DNA of 64,000 nt from Ruminococcus sp. Its GTDB lineage: Bacteria; Bacillota; Clostridia; Oscillospirales; Ruminococcaceae. The position numbers were made by a program, and so were the translations under genes. The notes beneath the pieces were generated by a model. The model was given only the letters and a program-made list of their open reading frames with translations. It was not told where the DNA came from and did no database searches. The stretch lies in the NCBI GenBank assembly GCA_017534835.1, contig JAFXVT010000042.1, forward strand, positions 1 through 64,000. The letters run 5' to 3'. Positions 24,859 to 34,114 of the stretch are shown piece by piece; position 1 is the stretch's first letter; each line of letters begins with the position of its first letter.

Positions 24859-26529
24859 ATGGATAACGACAAGCTCAATATTTATTACCGCGAGCTCGAA
24901 AAGCTCATCACAGCTATGGTTGATACCGAAGGTCTCGACTTGGACAGAATAAACAACGCTCTTGCAGGACTATGCAAGCTTTTCCGCGTTTCAAAGGGTG
25001 TTACCGAATTCTACAAAAGCCTCAGCCACGAAAAATCCGGACGCGGCGAGGTCTTCGTCTGTTACGACAGCGGAGAAGGCGGCAAGGAAGTTATGGGACG
25101 CCGCATCGTCACAAAATCTATGAGTGTCGCAAAATGCAGAGTGTATATGCCTTCAACGGCGGCTCCGCTCAGCCCGGAGGAGCGTGAAAAGGTCGACCTG
25201 GTAATGAAGATGGTGCTGACATTCATAAGCCGGAACCGTTTGCAGACGGTCGTTGAACGTCTCACATTCTATGATGACAACGGCTATCGCAATATCCGCT
25301 CGTTTTTCCGTTATGTGGAGCAGCTCAACGAAAAGAAGCAGCTCAGCACACGTACTGCCATTTACTTCAATCTGCGCCATTTTTCGCAGATAAATCAGGA
25401 AATTGGCAGAAATGCCGGCGATGTCGTCATCAGGAACTATTTCACTATGCTTGAGGAAATGATAGGCGATGATGGTATCGTCTGCCGCGTCGGGGGAGAC
25501 AATTTCGTGTCGCTCTTCGATGACAGCCTGCTCATTGACGTTCTTGAGATACTCAAGGGCGTGCCGGTGCTGTATGATCCTGCAAAGTCAAAGCGTGTCA
25601 ACGTCTCCGCAAGCACGGGCGTTTTCCGAATACCGGACGGCTTCCGCTACGAGGATCCCGGCGATATTATGGACAAGATACTCGCCTCAACAAAGGCTGC
25701 AAAGAGCAATTCATCGGAGAATATCGTCTTCTTTGATGACAAGCTCCTCACCGGCTCGGACTCCGAGGACGGCGTGCGGCTGCTCTTCCCGGAAGCTCTT
25801 GCGACCGGCGAATTCAAGGTGTATTACCAGCCCAAGACCGACCTTCAGTCCGAGGAGATAACAGGCGCGGAGGCTCTCTGCCGCTGGGAGCGCAACGGCG
25901 AGGTGATACTCCCCGGAGAATTCATACCGATACTCGAGCAGAGCTCGGACATCTGCCAGCTCGACTTCTATATGCTTGAGCAGGTCTGTCGCGATATTCG
26001 CCGCAGAACAGACGAAGGCAAGCAGGTGGTGCGCATCTCTGTCAATCTCTCTCGGAAGAATCTCAATGAACCGGACCTCACCGACCACATTATCGAGGTC
26101 GTGGACAAGTACCGTGTGCCGCACAGTCTCATCGAGATAGAATTCAACGGCTCGACCAACGATGTTGAATTCAAGGAGCTCAAGCGCGTCGTGAGCGGTC
26201 TCCAGCAGGAGGGCATCCGCACCTCTGTGGATGATTTCGGTATCGGGCAGTCCTCGCTCAATCTCATTCGTGAGATACCGTGGAACGTACTCAAGCTCGA
26301 CAGGAATTTCCTTCCTGTCGACGGCGAGAATTCCCACAGCACACGCAGCATTATGTTCAAATACGTTGTTGCTATGGCGAAGGAGCTTGGTCTCGACTGT
26401 ATCGCTGAGGGCGTTGAGACTGAGAATCAGGTGCGTATCCTAAAGGACAACAGCTGCTCGCTCGCGCAGGGCTTCTACTTCGATAAGCCGCTTCCTGCCG
26501 AGGAATTCGAGCAGAGACTCGATAAATGA
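24859..26529 (+). CDS. GGDEF-EAL protein, probable c-di-GMP phosphodiesterase with degenerate GGDEF
   Basis: 556 residues, soluble. An N-terminal region of about 150 residues is unclassified, possibly GAF-like. The GGDEF domain (about 160-300) reads RVGGDNFVSLF: the signature is GGDNF, losing the Glu expected in GG(D/E)EF, so cyclase activity is doubtful. The EAL domain (about 310-550) keeps its catalytic set: GAEALCRW, SVNLSRKNL, IEIEF, DDFGIGQSSL, VLKLDRNF, AEGVET and QGFYFDKPLP. The likely role is c-di-GMP breakdown, with GGDEF as a regulatory GTP site. SD aagggggag. Single-gene unit ended by a strong terminator. Confidence 0.93.
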   Translation: MDNDKLNIYYRELEKLITAMVDTEGLDLDRINNALAGLCKLFRVSKGVTEFYKSLSHEKSGRGEVFVCYDSGEGGKEVMGRRIVTKSMSVAKCRVYMPSTAAPLSPEEREKVDLVMKMVLTFISRNRLQTVVERLTFYDDNGYRNIRSFFRYVEQLNEKKQLSTRTAIYFNLRHFSQINQEIGRNAGDVVIRNYFTMLEEMIGDDGIVCRVGGDNFVSLFDDSLLIDVLEILKGVPVLYDPAKSKRVNVSASTGVFRIPDGFRYEDPGDIMDKILASTKAAKSNSSENIVFFDDKLLTGSDSEDGVRLLFPEALATGEFKVYYQPKTDLQSEEITGAEALCRWERNGEVILPGEFIPILEQSSDICQLDFYMLEQVCRDIRRRTDEGKQVVRISVNLSRKNLNEPDLTDHIIEVVDKYRVPHSLIEIEFNGSTNDVEFKELKRVVSGLQQEGIRTSVDDFGIGQSSLNLIREIPWNVLKLDRNFLPVDGENSHSTRSIMFKYVVAMAKELGLDCIAEGVETENQVRILKDNSCSLAQGFYFDKPLPAEEFEQRLDK

Positions 26530-26546
26530 CCGATACATAAAAAACA

Positions 26547-26589
26547 GAGCTGTCTGAACGGTGTGTGTGTCAGACAGCTCTTTCATTTT
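26547..26589. terminator. bidirectional terminator between GGDEF-EAL and tocopherol-cyclase-like genes
   Basis: GAGCTGTCTGA (26547-26557) and TCAGACAGCTC (26570-26580) form an 11-bp stem with T-rich sequence after it and A-rich before it. The genes converge on it. Confidence 0.85.
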
Positions 26590-26619
26590 GTATTCGTAAT
26601 ATAACGGACAATTCTCTGC

Positions 26620-27756
26620 TCAGCAGAATTCGCCGTATTCACAGCCAACGTGTGATACTGCAATATCGTCGATGAGCTCGAGCGAGCCGCCCTTCTTTCT
26701 GAACAGCTTTATCCTGCCCTTGCCTGTGCCGCCGTTCCACAGACGGTTGTGCTTCTTCGAGCCGTCGGGAGCTTCGTAGTTTATCAGCAGCATCTCACTC
26801 TTGGGACAGTGTATGCACGTTCTCATAACGTATCTGCGGTTGGACTGCTCGATGTGCCATACTATCTCGGTCTCAGTCTCGAATGCCCTGAACAGGGTCT
26901 TCGGCTTTGTCCAGAATTTCGAGAAGTTGAACTCGAATTCTCTTCCCTCATAGCTGAATGCACCGAGGAGGATACGGTCGAGCGATACACCGAACACCTT
27001 CGGCTTTCCGCCGCCGATGTCGAATACGCTGTTTTCGAGCTTTTTGCCGGTTATCCTGCTCTCCATACAGTTCGACGAGAGCCATATCCACGGCGAAGTG
27101 AAGTCTGCGCCCCAGTTCTTGTCAGCGTAGCCGAAGCAGGTCTCGGGGGCGACGTTGTAAACTCTGCCGTTCATAGTGACAGTCCCGGAAAAATGCGTCT
27201 TCATGCCCTCTGCGTGCCAGTACATCTCGAAGGCGTTGAGTGCACGCATTATGCTGCCTGCACCGTAGCCGACGTTGAAGGCTATCTTCTTGTCGACATT
27301 TAGCTCCCACGACATCTCTCCGGAGTCGCACATCCACTCGGGATGAGCAGCGGCTTCCTCGGGACTTATGCTGATGCTTCCGGCGAGCTTGTCCTCGCTC
27401 GCATAGCAGTCGCCGGCGATTATCGAGAACGGCACACCTGTCGTGATGCTGGTCTCGTTCCACGGGAAAAAGCGGTGGAGCTGGCAGGCGTCCCCGCCCC
27501 AGCAGCCTGCCTTCACCATCAGATATGACGGCTTTTTGCGTCTCTTAGCGTTTTCGTGGAGCTGACCGAATACTGGCTCGTCCTCGGCAAGCTCAGGATT
27601 ACAGACGAAGAATTCGATGAAAAACGCCTTTTCCTCGCCGGTCTCCGCGTCAACTCCCGTGAATGAGTGCCACCACCAGTCATAGCCCTTGCGAGCAAGC
27701 TTGCCATTGAGCATAAATGCATTGCGGGCAATATCCTTGCGGTCGAAGTGTTTCAT
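26620..27756 (-). CDS. tocopherol cyclase-like (lipocalin-type) protein
   Basis: 378 residues from the ATG at 27756, with an aggag SD 7 bases upstream. Features fit the PF14249 tocopherol-cyclase-like group: an N-terminal LARKGYDWWWHSFTG, a central MYWHAEGMKTHFSGTVTMNG followed by YNVAPETCFGYADKNWG, and FTSPWIWLSSNCM. These are two lipocalin-like beta domains rich in Trp. In plants the enzyme cyclises tocopherol precursors; in anaerobic bacteria no such pathway is expected, so the family name does not give the reaction. A small hydrophobic ligand is a reasonable guess. There is no signal peptide. It is divergent from the XRE-cupin/acyl-CoA synthetase pair. Confidence 0.8.
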   Translation of the reverse strand: MKHFDRKDIARNAFMLNGKLARKGYDWWWHSFTGVDAETGEEKAFFIEFFVCNPELAEDEPVFGQLHENAKRRKKPSYLMVKAGCWGGDACQLHRFFPWNETSITTGVPFSIIAGDCYASEDKLAGSISISPEEAAAHPEWMCDSGEMSWELNVDKKIAFNVGYGAGSIMRALNAFEMYWHAEGMKTHFSGTVTMNGRVYNVAPETCFGYADKNWGADFTSPWIWLSSNCMESRITGKKLENSVFDIGGGKPKVFGVSLDRILLGAFSYEGREFEFNFSKFWTKPKTLFRAFETETEIVWHIEQSNRRYVMRTCIHCPKSEMLLINYEAPDGSKKHNRLWNGGTGKGRIKLFRKKGGSLELIDDIAVSHVGCEYGEFC

Positions 27757-27809
27757 AGTATCATCTCCTAATTTCAAACTTTATGTCAAAGAAATGTAAA
27801 GTCTTATGT

Positions 27810-27838
27810 ATTATAACATATGCCGAGCCAAATAGCAA
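27810..27838 (-). promoter_or_regulatory. promoter of the tocopherol-cyclase-like gene
   Basis: TTGCTA (27838-27833) and TATAAT (27815-27810) on the minus strand, 17-bp spacer. Confidence 0.65.
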
Positions 27839-27883
27839 GGGGACGCGGAGATAAACTTCCGCTCCGGACAGCTTTGCCGCTCC

Positions 27884-27949
27884 TTGACAAATGCTGCCTG
27901 TTTGTGGTATAATGAAGTTTGATATGCGGCAGGCTTCGGTTTTGCCGCA
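27884..27949 (+). promoter_or_regulatory. promoter and leader hairpin of the XRE-cupin operon
   Basis: TTGACA (27884-27889) and TATAAT (27908-27913), 18-bp spacer. The leader then has TGCGGCA and TGCCGCA arms (27925-27949) forming a 7-bp stem, followed by a GC-rich stretch before the SD. Confidence 0.65.
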
Positions 27950-27986
27950 CCGCTGCGGCGGAAGATCATATAATGGAGGTTGCAAT

Positions 27987-28532
27987 ATGGAAAGCATTAA
28001 TGAGATCGCTGCACGCATCCGCGAGCTGCGTGAGGTGTGCGACTATTCACAGGAACAGCTTGCAAAAGAGCTCGGACTTGAAACAGAGCAGTATGCAGGC
28101 TATGAGCAGAACGGAGACTTCCCGATAAGCGTCATCTACGAGATCGCCAACAAGTTCAAGGTCGATTTCAACGAGCTTATCACGGGCGAGCCGAGCCGTA
28201 TAGATACATATCAGGTCGTCCGCCGCGGTCACGGAAAGAGCGTGAGCCGATTCCCGGGCTATCGTTTCAAGGACCTTGCATTCCGCTATGCAGACAAGAT
28301 AATGCAGCCGCTTCTCGTAACTCTCGAGCCGTCAGATGAGCCTGCAAAGCTCGTTACCCACACAGGTCAGGAGTTCAACCTCGTGCTCAAGGGCAGCATC
28401 GCTGTCGTGTTCGAGGACAAGGAGATAATCCTCAACGAGGGCGATTCAATATATTTCAATCCCACCTATCCGCACGGTCAGCGCTGCCACGGCGACAGCA
28501 AGGCAAGATTCCTGACTATGATAGCTGAATAG
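27987..28532 (+). CDS. XRE-family regulator with C-terminal cupin domain
   Basis: 181 residues from the ATG at 27987 with a tggagg SD. The N-terminal HTH (about 6-62) begins IAARIRELREVCDYSQEQLAKELGL. The C-terminal cupin (about 110-180) has HTGQEFNLVLKGSIAVVFEDKEIILNEGDSIYFNPTYPHG, with cupin motifs 1 and 2. Such proteins bind a small molecule and control the next gene. The acyl-CoA synthetase starts 32 bases downstream, a pairing common in gut Clostridia, so it probably senses a carboxylic acid or its CoA ester (inference). Confidence 0.9.
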   Translation: MESINEIAARIRELREVCDYSQEQLAKELGLETEQYAGYEQNGDFPISVIYEIANKFKVDFNELITGEPSRIDTYQVVRRGHGKSVSRFPGYRFKDLAFRYADKIMQPLLVTLEPSDEPAKLVTHTGQEFNLVLKGSIAVVFEDKEIILNEGDSIYFNPTYPHGQRCHGDSKARFLTMIAE

Positions 28533-28564
28533 GCATAACGCAAATAAAAAGGAGTTAATATAAA

Positions 28565-30241
28565 ATGCTTTTAGACCGCTATCTGCCCCGTATCGAATTT
28601 GATTCATACGAGGACTTCGTACAGAATTACCGCGTAAATGTCCCGGAGGACTTCAATTTCGGCTGGGACATCGTTGACGAATGGGCAAAGCAGGAGCCCG
28701 ATAAAAAAGCGCTCGTATGGCTCAGCCATGACAAGAAGGAGCGTACATTCACATTCACTGACATCTCAAAGCTCTCGAATCAGACCTGCCATTATTTCCG
28801 CAGTCTCGGTCTGAAGAAGGGCGATGTAGTTCTTCTTATACTCCGCCGCCGCTGGGAATACTGGGTAATCGCCACAGCTCTCCACAAGCTCGGAGTAATA
28901 CTCATCCCCGGAAATCTGCTCTTCACAACACACGATATAGCATACCGCGGCAATATGGCTGAAATATCCGCTATCATCGCCTGTGACGATGAGTACATCC
29001 GCGGACAGATAGACGCTGCTGCTCCGGAGATAAAGACTCTCCGCCGCAGGATAGCTGTTGCAGAGCCGCGCGAGGGCTGGGACTATTTCGAGGACGAGAT
29101 AGCTAAATATCCCGATACTTTCGAGCGCCCCACAGGTGAAGAGGCTACAAAGGCGACCGATACGATGCTCATTTACTTCACATCGGGCTCAACAGGTATG
29201 CCCAAAATGGTATGTCACAATTTCGCACATCCGCTCGGACACATCGTAACAGCCAAATACTGGCATCAGGTGCAGGAGAACAAGCTCCATATGTCCATTT
29301 CCGATTCCGGCTGGGCAAAGTTCGGCTGGGGCAAGCTCTACGGACAGTGGATATGCGGCGCGATACAGTTCGCATATGACTTTACCGGAAGATTCAATGC
29401 CAAGGATATTCTCGAGGTCATCAGCCATTACAAGCTCACTACCTTCTGCGCTCCGCCTACTATGTACCGCTTTATGCTCCAGGAGGATATGACTCAGTAC
29501 GACCTCTCCTCGATACAGAATTTCTGCAATGCAGGCGAGCCTCTCAACCCCGAGGTATTCAACCGAATCTACGAGCTCACGGGCAAGAAGATGCGTGAGG
29601 GCTTCGGTCAGACCGAGGGCACCGTACTTATCGCAAATTTTCCGTGGATAGACCCCAAGCCCGGCTCGACCGGAAAGCCTTCTCCGCTCTACAATATCCA
29701 CCTCCTCCGCCCGGACGGTACCGAGGCTGAAGACGGTGAAGAGGGCAGCATAATGGCTTGCGGTATCGACAAGCACCACCCGACAGGTCTGTTCTGCGGC
29801 TACTACAAGGACCCCGAGCTCACAAAGGCTGTTCTCGGCGGCGAAAACTACGATACCGGCGATGTTGCATGGCGTGATTCTCACGGATATTACTGGTTCG
29901 TCGGCAGAAATGATGACGTTATCAAATGTTCCGGATACCGTATCGGACCGTTCGAGGTCGAGAGTGCTCTGCTCACTCACCCGGCAGTCGTTGAATCCGC
30001 TATCACAGGTGCTCCGGACCCGATACGCGGTCAGGTAGTAAAGGCGACCGTCGTACTTGCAAAGGGCTACACGCCCTCTCCCGAGCTCACAAAGGAGCTT
30101 CAGGACCACGTAAAGCGCGAGACAGCTCCCTACAAGTATCCCCGTGTCATCGAGTACGTTGATGAGCTTCCCAAGACTCTCGGCGGCAAGATAAAGCGTG
30201 CGCAGATACGTCACACCGACGAAGAAGCTGCTGCAAAATAA
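28565..30241 (+). CDS. AMP-forming acyl-CoA synthetase
   Basis: 558 residues. ATP-dependent activation of a carboxylate to its CoA thioester through an acyl-AMP. The P-loop-like motif is YFTSGSTGMPKM. FGQTEGT is the A5 motif and YDTGDVAWRDSHGYYWFVGRNDDVIKCSGYRIGPFEVE covers the hinge. GKIKR near the C-terminus carries the catalytic lysine. It resembles the acetyl/medium-chain group (Acs/MACS) more than luciferase-type ligases, but the acid cannot be named. SD aaggag. It is cotranscribed with the XRE-cupin regulator. Confidence 0.92.
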   Translation: MLLDRYLPRIEFDSYEDFVQNYRVNVPEDFNFGWDIVDEWAKQEPDKKALVWLSHDKKERTFTFTDISKLSNQTCHYFRSLGLKKGDVVLLILRRRWEYWVIATALHKLGVILIPGNLLFTTHDIAYRGNMAEISAIIACDDEYIRGQIDAAAPEIKTLRRRIAVAEPREGWDYFEDEIAKYPDTFERPTGEEATKATDTMLIYFTSGSTGMPKMVCHNFAHPLGHIVTAKYWHQVQENKLHMSISDSGWAKFGWGKLYGQWICGAIQFAYDFTGRFNAKDILEVISHYKLTTFCAPPTMYRFMLQEDMTQYDLSSIQNFCNAGEPLNPEVFNRIYELTGKKMREGFGQTEGTVLIANFPWIDPKPGSTGKPSPLYNIHLLRPDGTEAEDGEEGSIMACGIDKHHPTGLFCGYYKDPELTKAVLGGENYDTGDVAWRDSHGYYWFVGRNDDVIKCSGYRIGPFEVESALLTHPAVVESAITGAPDPIRGQVVKATVVLAKGYTPSPELTKELQDHVKRETAPYKYPRVIEYVDELPKTLGGKIKRAQIRHTDEEAAAK

Positions 30242-30249
30242 AGATGAAA

Positions 30250-30274
30250 GAGACCTCACTGTATGTGAGGTCTC
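30250..30274 (+). terminator. terminator hairpin, first of two identical copies
   Basis: GAGACCTCAC and GTGAGGTCTC form a 10-bp stem around TGTAT. It follows the acyl-CoA synthetase stop by 8 bases. The same 24 bases recur at 30507-30530. Confidence 0.75.
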
Positions 30275-30506
30275 AGTTTGTAAAAAAGTCTAATTGGACT
30301 AATACTGGGATTCTAAAGGGTCTATGACCCTTTAGCGGAGTCCAGAGGCGGCGCCTCTGGTGGGGTGTGGGGCAAAGCCCCAAATATTGCCTTCGAAGCG
30401 CTCCGCAAGGGGTGAATCTGAAAACAGTCCAGTGGACTGTTTTCAGAGAGGGGACGCCCTGCAAGTGAGGGCGTCCCTTAAAATGAACTGAGTTTTTTGA
30501 CAGCCT
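30275..30506 (+). repeat. multi-hairpin intergenic element, copy A
   Basis: 232 bases lying between two identical terminator hairpins. It contains several stems: AAAGGGTC/GACCCTTT, CCAGAGGC/GCCTCTGG, GGGGC/GCCCC, GAAAACAGTCCA/TGGACTGTTTTC, and GGGACGCCCT/AGGGCGTCCC. Its part from 30296 to 30406 (GGACTAATACTGGG ... GAAGCGCTCCGC) recurs, shortened, at 36085-36153 in the same orientation. No ORF is credible. Confidence 0.75.
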
Positions 30507-30530
30507 GAGACCTCACTGTATGTGAGGTCT
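30507..30530 (+). terminator. terminator hairpin, second identical copy
   Basis: Same GAGACCTCAC/GTGAGGTCT hairpin as at 30250, but followed by TTTTCTGTTTT. This makes it the better terminator and perhaps the original end of the acyl-CoA synthetase transcript. Confidence 0.75.
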
Positions 30531-30604
30531 TTTCTGTTTTACAGGGAGATGTGCCAGCCTTTCAAATCTGATTTTTTCAACAGCTCAACCGTTAAAATAC
30601 GGGG

Positions 30605-30633
30605 TTGCATTTTGCTCTGTGATGTGGTAAAAT
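30605..30633 (+). promoter_or_regulatory. promoter of the TIR-RyR cassette
   Basis: TTGCAT (30605-30610) and TAAAAT (30628-30633), 17-bp spacer, 42 bases before the TIR start codon. Confidence 0.65.
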
Positions 30634-30675
30634 TGTTAATGTATGTACAAATAAGCTCAAATAAGGAGAAATACA

Positions 30676-33600
30676 ATGCCCGAATACAAATATAAAGCCT
30701 TTATCAGCTACCGCCACCTTGAACCAGATATGCAGGCGGCGGAGAAGCTGCAAAAGCTGCTCGAATCCTACAAGCCGCCGAAAAATCTCGGCAAGACCAA
30801 GGATAACTGGCGCATATTCCGCGATGTTTCCGAGCTTCAGTCGAGCAGCGACCTCAGCGAGGACATAAGGAATGCCATCGAGACATCAGAGTACCTGATA
30901 GTCATATGCTCTCCGAAATACACCGAATCAAAGTGGTGTATGCAGGAGCTCACACGCTTCCGCGAGCTTCACGGCAACACGAATGAGAATATCATAACCC
31001 TCCTCGTAAGCGGTGAGCCGCAGGAATCCTTCCCCGAGGAGCTCACATATACCGAGATGACCACCACCAACGAAAAGGGCGAGGAGGTCACGGTAAAGGT
31101 CGAGGTAGAGCCGCTTGCTGCCAATATCAAGGCGGATACGCTCAAGGAGTCGATGAAGAAGCTCAATACCGAGTACCTGCGTATCGCTGCGCCTCTGCTC
31201 GGCTGCGATTTCAACGACCTCTTCCAGCGCGAGAAGCGCCGCGAGGCTGCACGCAGAAGAAGGATATTCGGCGGCGTATCCGGTATCCTTTCGCTCATCA
31301 CCGTTATCAGTGTTGCCTCTGCTGTCACTATCAGCAGTAAGAACGTACAGATAAAGAAGCAGAACAGCCAGATAAAGGAGCAGAATGAGCAGATAGCCCG
31401 GAAGAACAGCGACCTTCTCATTGAGAACGCCGGACATCTTGCTTCCGAATCGGAGAACCTGTTTAAGGAGAACAGCCTTATCCCGGCGATACAGAAGGCT
31501 GTTCAGGCTCTTCCTGCTGAGGGCGAGGACAAGCCCGTGCTTCCCGAGGCTGAGTATGCACTTTCACGCGAGCTCGGAATGTTCCGCCACAGTCAGCTCT
31601 CTCCGCAGCTCTCTCTCAGACACGAGTGCGCAGTCGAGCAGCTCTCATTTATGGGCGGCGGAAAGACTATCGTTTCGCAGGACGCAACAGGTATCTATTT
31701 CTGGGACGCTGAGACCGGAAAGCTGATAAAGAAGCTGACAGGTGCTGACAGTGAGTTTGCTTCCGCCGGGAACAGCAGCTCCAACACCCTCACAGCTCAT
31801 TTCGATGTCAGCCGTGACAAGACAGGCACATACTACAACAAGGTGGGGTCGCCTTCGAGAATGACATACGAGAATTCCCCGATCTTCAACAAGGTCTACA
31901 CAAGCTTTGTCCACTCAGTTGATGAAGACGAGCCCGGGACCGGCGGCGATGTCTACGTAGCCAATTCCGACAGCACCGTATGGCGGCTCGACGGAGCTAC
32001 AGGCGAGGTCAGGTGGAAGGCGCCTGCCTCCGAGAATGCATATAATTACTATCCGATAGTGTACGGCGAGAAGAACATTCTCCGTCTGTACAGAAATGCG
32101 AATGTTATGCCCGACGGCACACACATCATAGGCAATGACACACATCTTGAGGTGATAGACGCTGAGACCGGCAGCATAACCAAGGATGTTGTCCTCGGCG
32201 GAGATTTCCCGAGCGTCAGCGGTCTGATGATGGATTACAGCATCGATGCCGTTGTCGGGGACACTATCTATGCCTACTTCACGTATGACAATGTATACAG
32301 GACGTTCGAGATAAAGGATGGCACACTGTCTGCCGGTGAGACTATAGAGGTGGAAGGTGATCCAAACGGGATCCGCTCTGCTTCTCTGCGCTTCATCGAG
32401 AACGAGCCGGTAGTTGCTTCGGCAAATGTGCAAGTACTCGGTTCATTGACTTCGATAACGCGCTATTCGCCCGATATGAAGGAGAAGAAGTGGACGGCAA
32501 AGCTCCCCGTGAACTACCAGGCAAACGGAGATATGTTCCTTATGCCGGCTGATTGTGCAAAAAATGAGCACGCGATCCTTGCTGTTACGACAAAAGCAGC
32601 TATCGCGCTCGTTGACTATGAGACGGGAAGCGTGATGAAGACTATCCCGCTCGACAGCGAGATCATAGATGTTTCCTATACGCGCACGGGACTCATTATG
32701 TTCACTCTCAGCAGCGGCGAGGAGTATACGCTCAGTATCGGAAGCTTCATCACAGGCAATGATGCCGACAACGCAGCCTACAGAGTGCAGACGATGGATA
32801 CGGCATTATCGCTGTGCAGCTACAGCCGCGGCAGATACGTGACTGCCGACAGCAGCTCCAACACAGCGTATATCCAGTATGTGAAGGATAATCCGATGTA
32901 CACAGAGATAGAAGTCGGCGAGTATATGTATGACCGCAATGTCCTTGCAGTTTCGGAAGGCGGAGACTATGCCGTTATATCGGCGGTTCACTACCCTGAC
33001 GGAGAATACGGCAGCGGTGACGAGCTCACGAACCGCCTCTTCATCTATGATCGCGGCAGCGGTAAGTGCAGCGAGGTATCGTCACTTTCCGGTCACAGGA
33101 TAAATGGCGCAGCATTCGCAGGCAAGGATACAGTCATCGTAAACGCTTCGCCCGAGAACGGGAGTGGGGGATATTCCGCCAACGATCTGACAGCAGCTGT
33201 CAGCATCCCTGACGGTAAATCGCGGATACTGACCGATGCTCCGCACGTAAACCGATCAGATATGAAGCTCATCCCGACAGGGGAGGGAGTGTTCTATATT
33301 TCCGATTCTGATCGCAGCATAAACTATGTTTCTGCGAGCGGTGAGGTAAAGCAGTGGTGTCCTAAGGAGGATGGCAAATCAACTCTTGACAAGGAGATCA
33401 TCGGATCAAAGTATGCGGTCCGCGGTAAAAAAGCAGCTCTTCTTGCTCAGTTCAACACAGACGGGAAGAAGACCTCACTGATAATACACGATTTTGACCT
33501 CGGTCAGCATCTCACACTTGAATACGACGCAGATGCAGATGAAAAACGCACAGTTCAGCACATCTTCTGGCAGAACGACAGCACTGTCGGTGTGATGTTC

Positions 33601-34101
33601 AGCGACCGCACAGTTACGCTGTTCGACGCCGTTTCCGGCAAGCAGAAGGCACAGGTATCGCTCGTCGGAACGAGTCAGGAGCCTGTTTCCGTTGCTCCGG
33701 TGACAGAGGATAGATTCGCTGTTCTCTGCCGCGATTCCAAGCTCTATGAGATGGACGAGAACGGCTGTACGGGAAGAAGCTGCCGTCTCGGATCCGGCAG
33801 CGTAAACGCGGAGCAGATAAGTGGACACGACAGCTCAAGCGCTGCCCTGCTCGCGATACAGTCTGCTTCTGACGCTTCTCACAGGTTTGTGGTGTGGGAC
33901 GATTCACAGGCATGGCTGCTCGACACAGAGAAGTTTGCTGTCCGCTACAAAATCGATGATTTTTCGGCTGCTCCTTCCGGCAGTGACATAGTGCTCATCA
34001 GCGACGAAGACAGGAATAAAACGGGCTTTTTCCCTGTATACTCCACACAGCAGCTCCTCGATGCAGCGAAGGGATACCTCGCAGCTCTCGGAGAATCGTG
34101 A
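30676..34101 (+). CDS. membrane TIR-domain protein with beta-propeller-like region
   Basis: 1141 residues. The TIR domain (about 1-130) begins YKYKAFISYRH and has WRIFRDVSEL (BB-loop region) and SPKYTESKWCMQEL. The WxxxE arrangement with Glu91 matches the catalytic glutamate of NAD-cleaving TIR enzymes (SARM1 type). Residues 150-196 (IAAPLLGCDFNDLFQREKRR) are the linker typical of bacterial TIR-repeat proteins. One transmembrane helix lies at about 198-219, then a coiled coil (KKQNSQIKEQNEQIARKNSD). Roughly 830 further residues contain WD/PQQ-like strands such as GIYFWDAETGKLIKKL and VWRLDGATGEVRW, probably an outward-facing propeller pair. The topology puts TIR inside and the sensor outside. 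The RyR gene follows by 13 bases. NADase activity is an inference. Confidence 0.88.
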   Translation: MPEYKYKAFISYRHLEPDMQAAEKLQKLLESYKPPKNLGKTKDNWRIFRDVSELQSSSDLSEDIRNAIETSEYLIVICSPKYTESKWCMQELTRFRELHGNTNENIITLLVSGEPQESFPEELTYTEMTTTNEKGEEVTVKVEVEPLAANIKADTLKESMKKLNTEYLRIAAPLLGCDFNDLFQREKRREAARRRRIFGGVSGILSLITVISVASAVTISSKNVQIKKQNSQIKEQNEQIARKNSDLLIENAGHLASESENLFKENSLIPAIQKAVQALPAEGEDKPVLPEAEYALSRELGMFRHSQLSPQLSLRHECAVEQLSFMGGGKTIVSQDATGIYFWDAETGKLIKKLTGADSEFASAGNSSSNTLTAHFDVSRDKTGTYYNKVGSPSRMTYENSPIFNKVYTSFVHSVDEDEPGTGGDVYVANSDSTVWRLDGATGEVRWKAPASENAYNYYPIVYGEKNILRLYRNANVMPDGTHIIGNDTHLEVIDAETGSITKDVVLGGDFPSVSGLMMDYSIDAVVGDTIYAYFTYDNVYRTFEIKDGTLSAGETIEVEGDPNGIRSASLRFIENEPVVASANVQVLGSLTSITRYSPDMKEKKWTAKLPVNYQANGDMFLMPADCAKNEHAILAVTTKAAIALVDYETGSVMKTIPLDSEIIDVSYTRTGLIMFTLSSGEEYTLSIGSFITGNDADNAAYRVQTMDTALSLCSYSRGRYVTADSSSNTAYIQYVKDNPMYTEIEVGEYMYDRNVLAVSEGGDYAVISAVHYPDGEYGSGDELTNRLFIYDRGSGKCSEVSSLSGHRINGAAFAGKDTVIVNASPENGSGGYSANDLTAAVSIPDGKSRILTDAPHVNRSDMKLIPTGEGVFYISDSDRSINYVSASGEVKQWCPKEDGKSTLDKEIIGSKYAVRGKKAALLAQFNTDGKKTSLIIHDFDLGQHLTLEYDADADEKRTVQHIFWQNDSTVGVMFSDRTVTLFDAVSGKQKAQVSLVGTSQEPVSVAPVTEDRFAVLCRDSKLYEMDENGCTGRSCRLGSGSVNAEQISGHDSSSAALLAIQSASDASHRFVVWDDSQAWLLDTEKFAVRYKIDDFSAAPSGSDIVLISDEDRNKTGFFPVYSTQQLLDAAKGYLAALGES

Positions 34102-34114
34102 AAGGAAAACTGAG

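Noticed and set aside
30273..30464. 63-codon minus-strand ORF in the intergenic element
   Set aside because: Lies in hairpin-rich repeat sequence without an SD; its counterpart in element B is not open.
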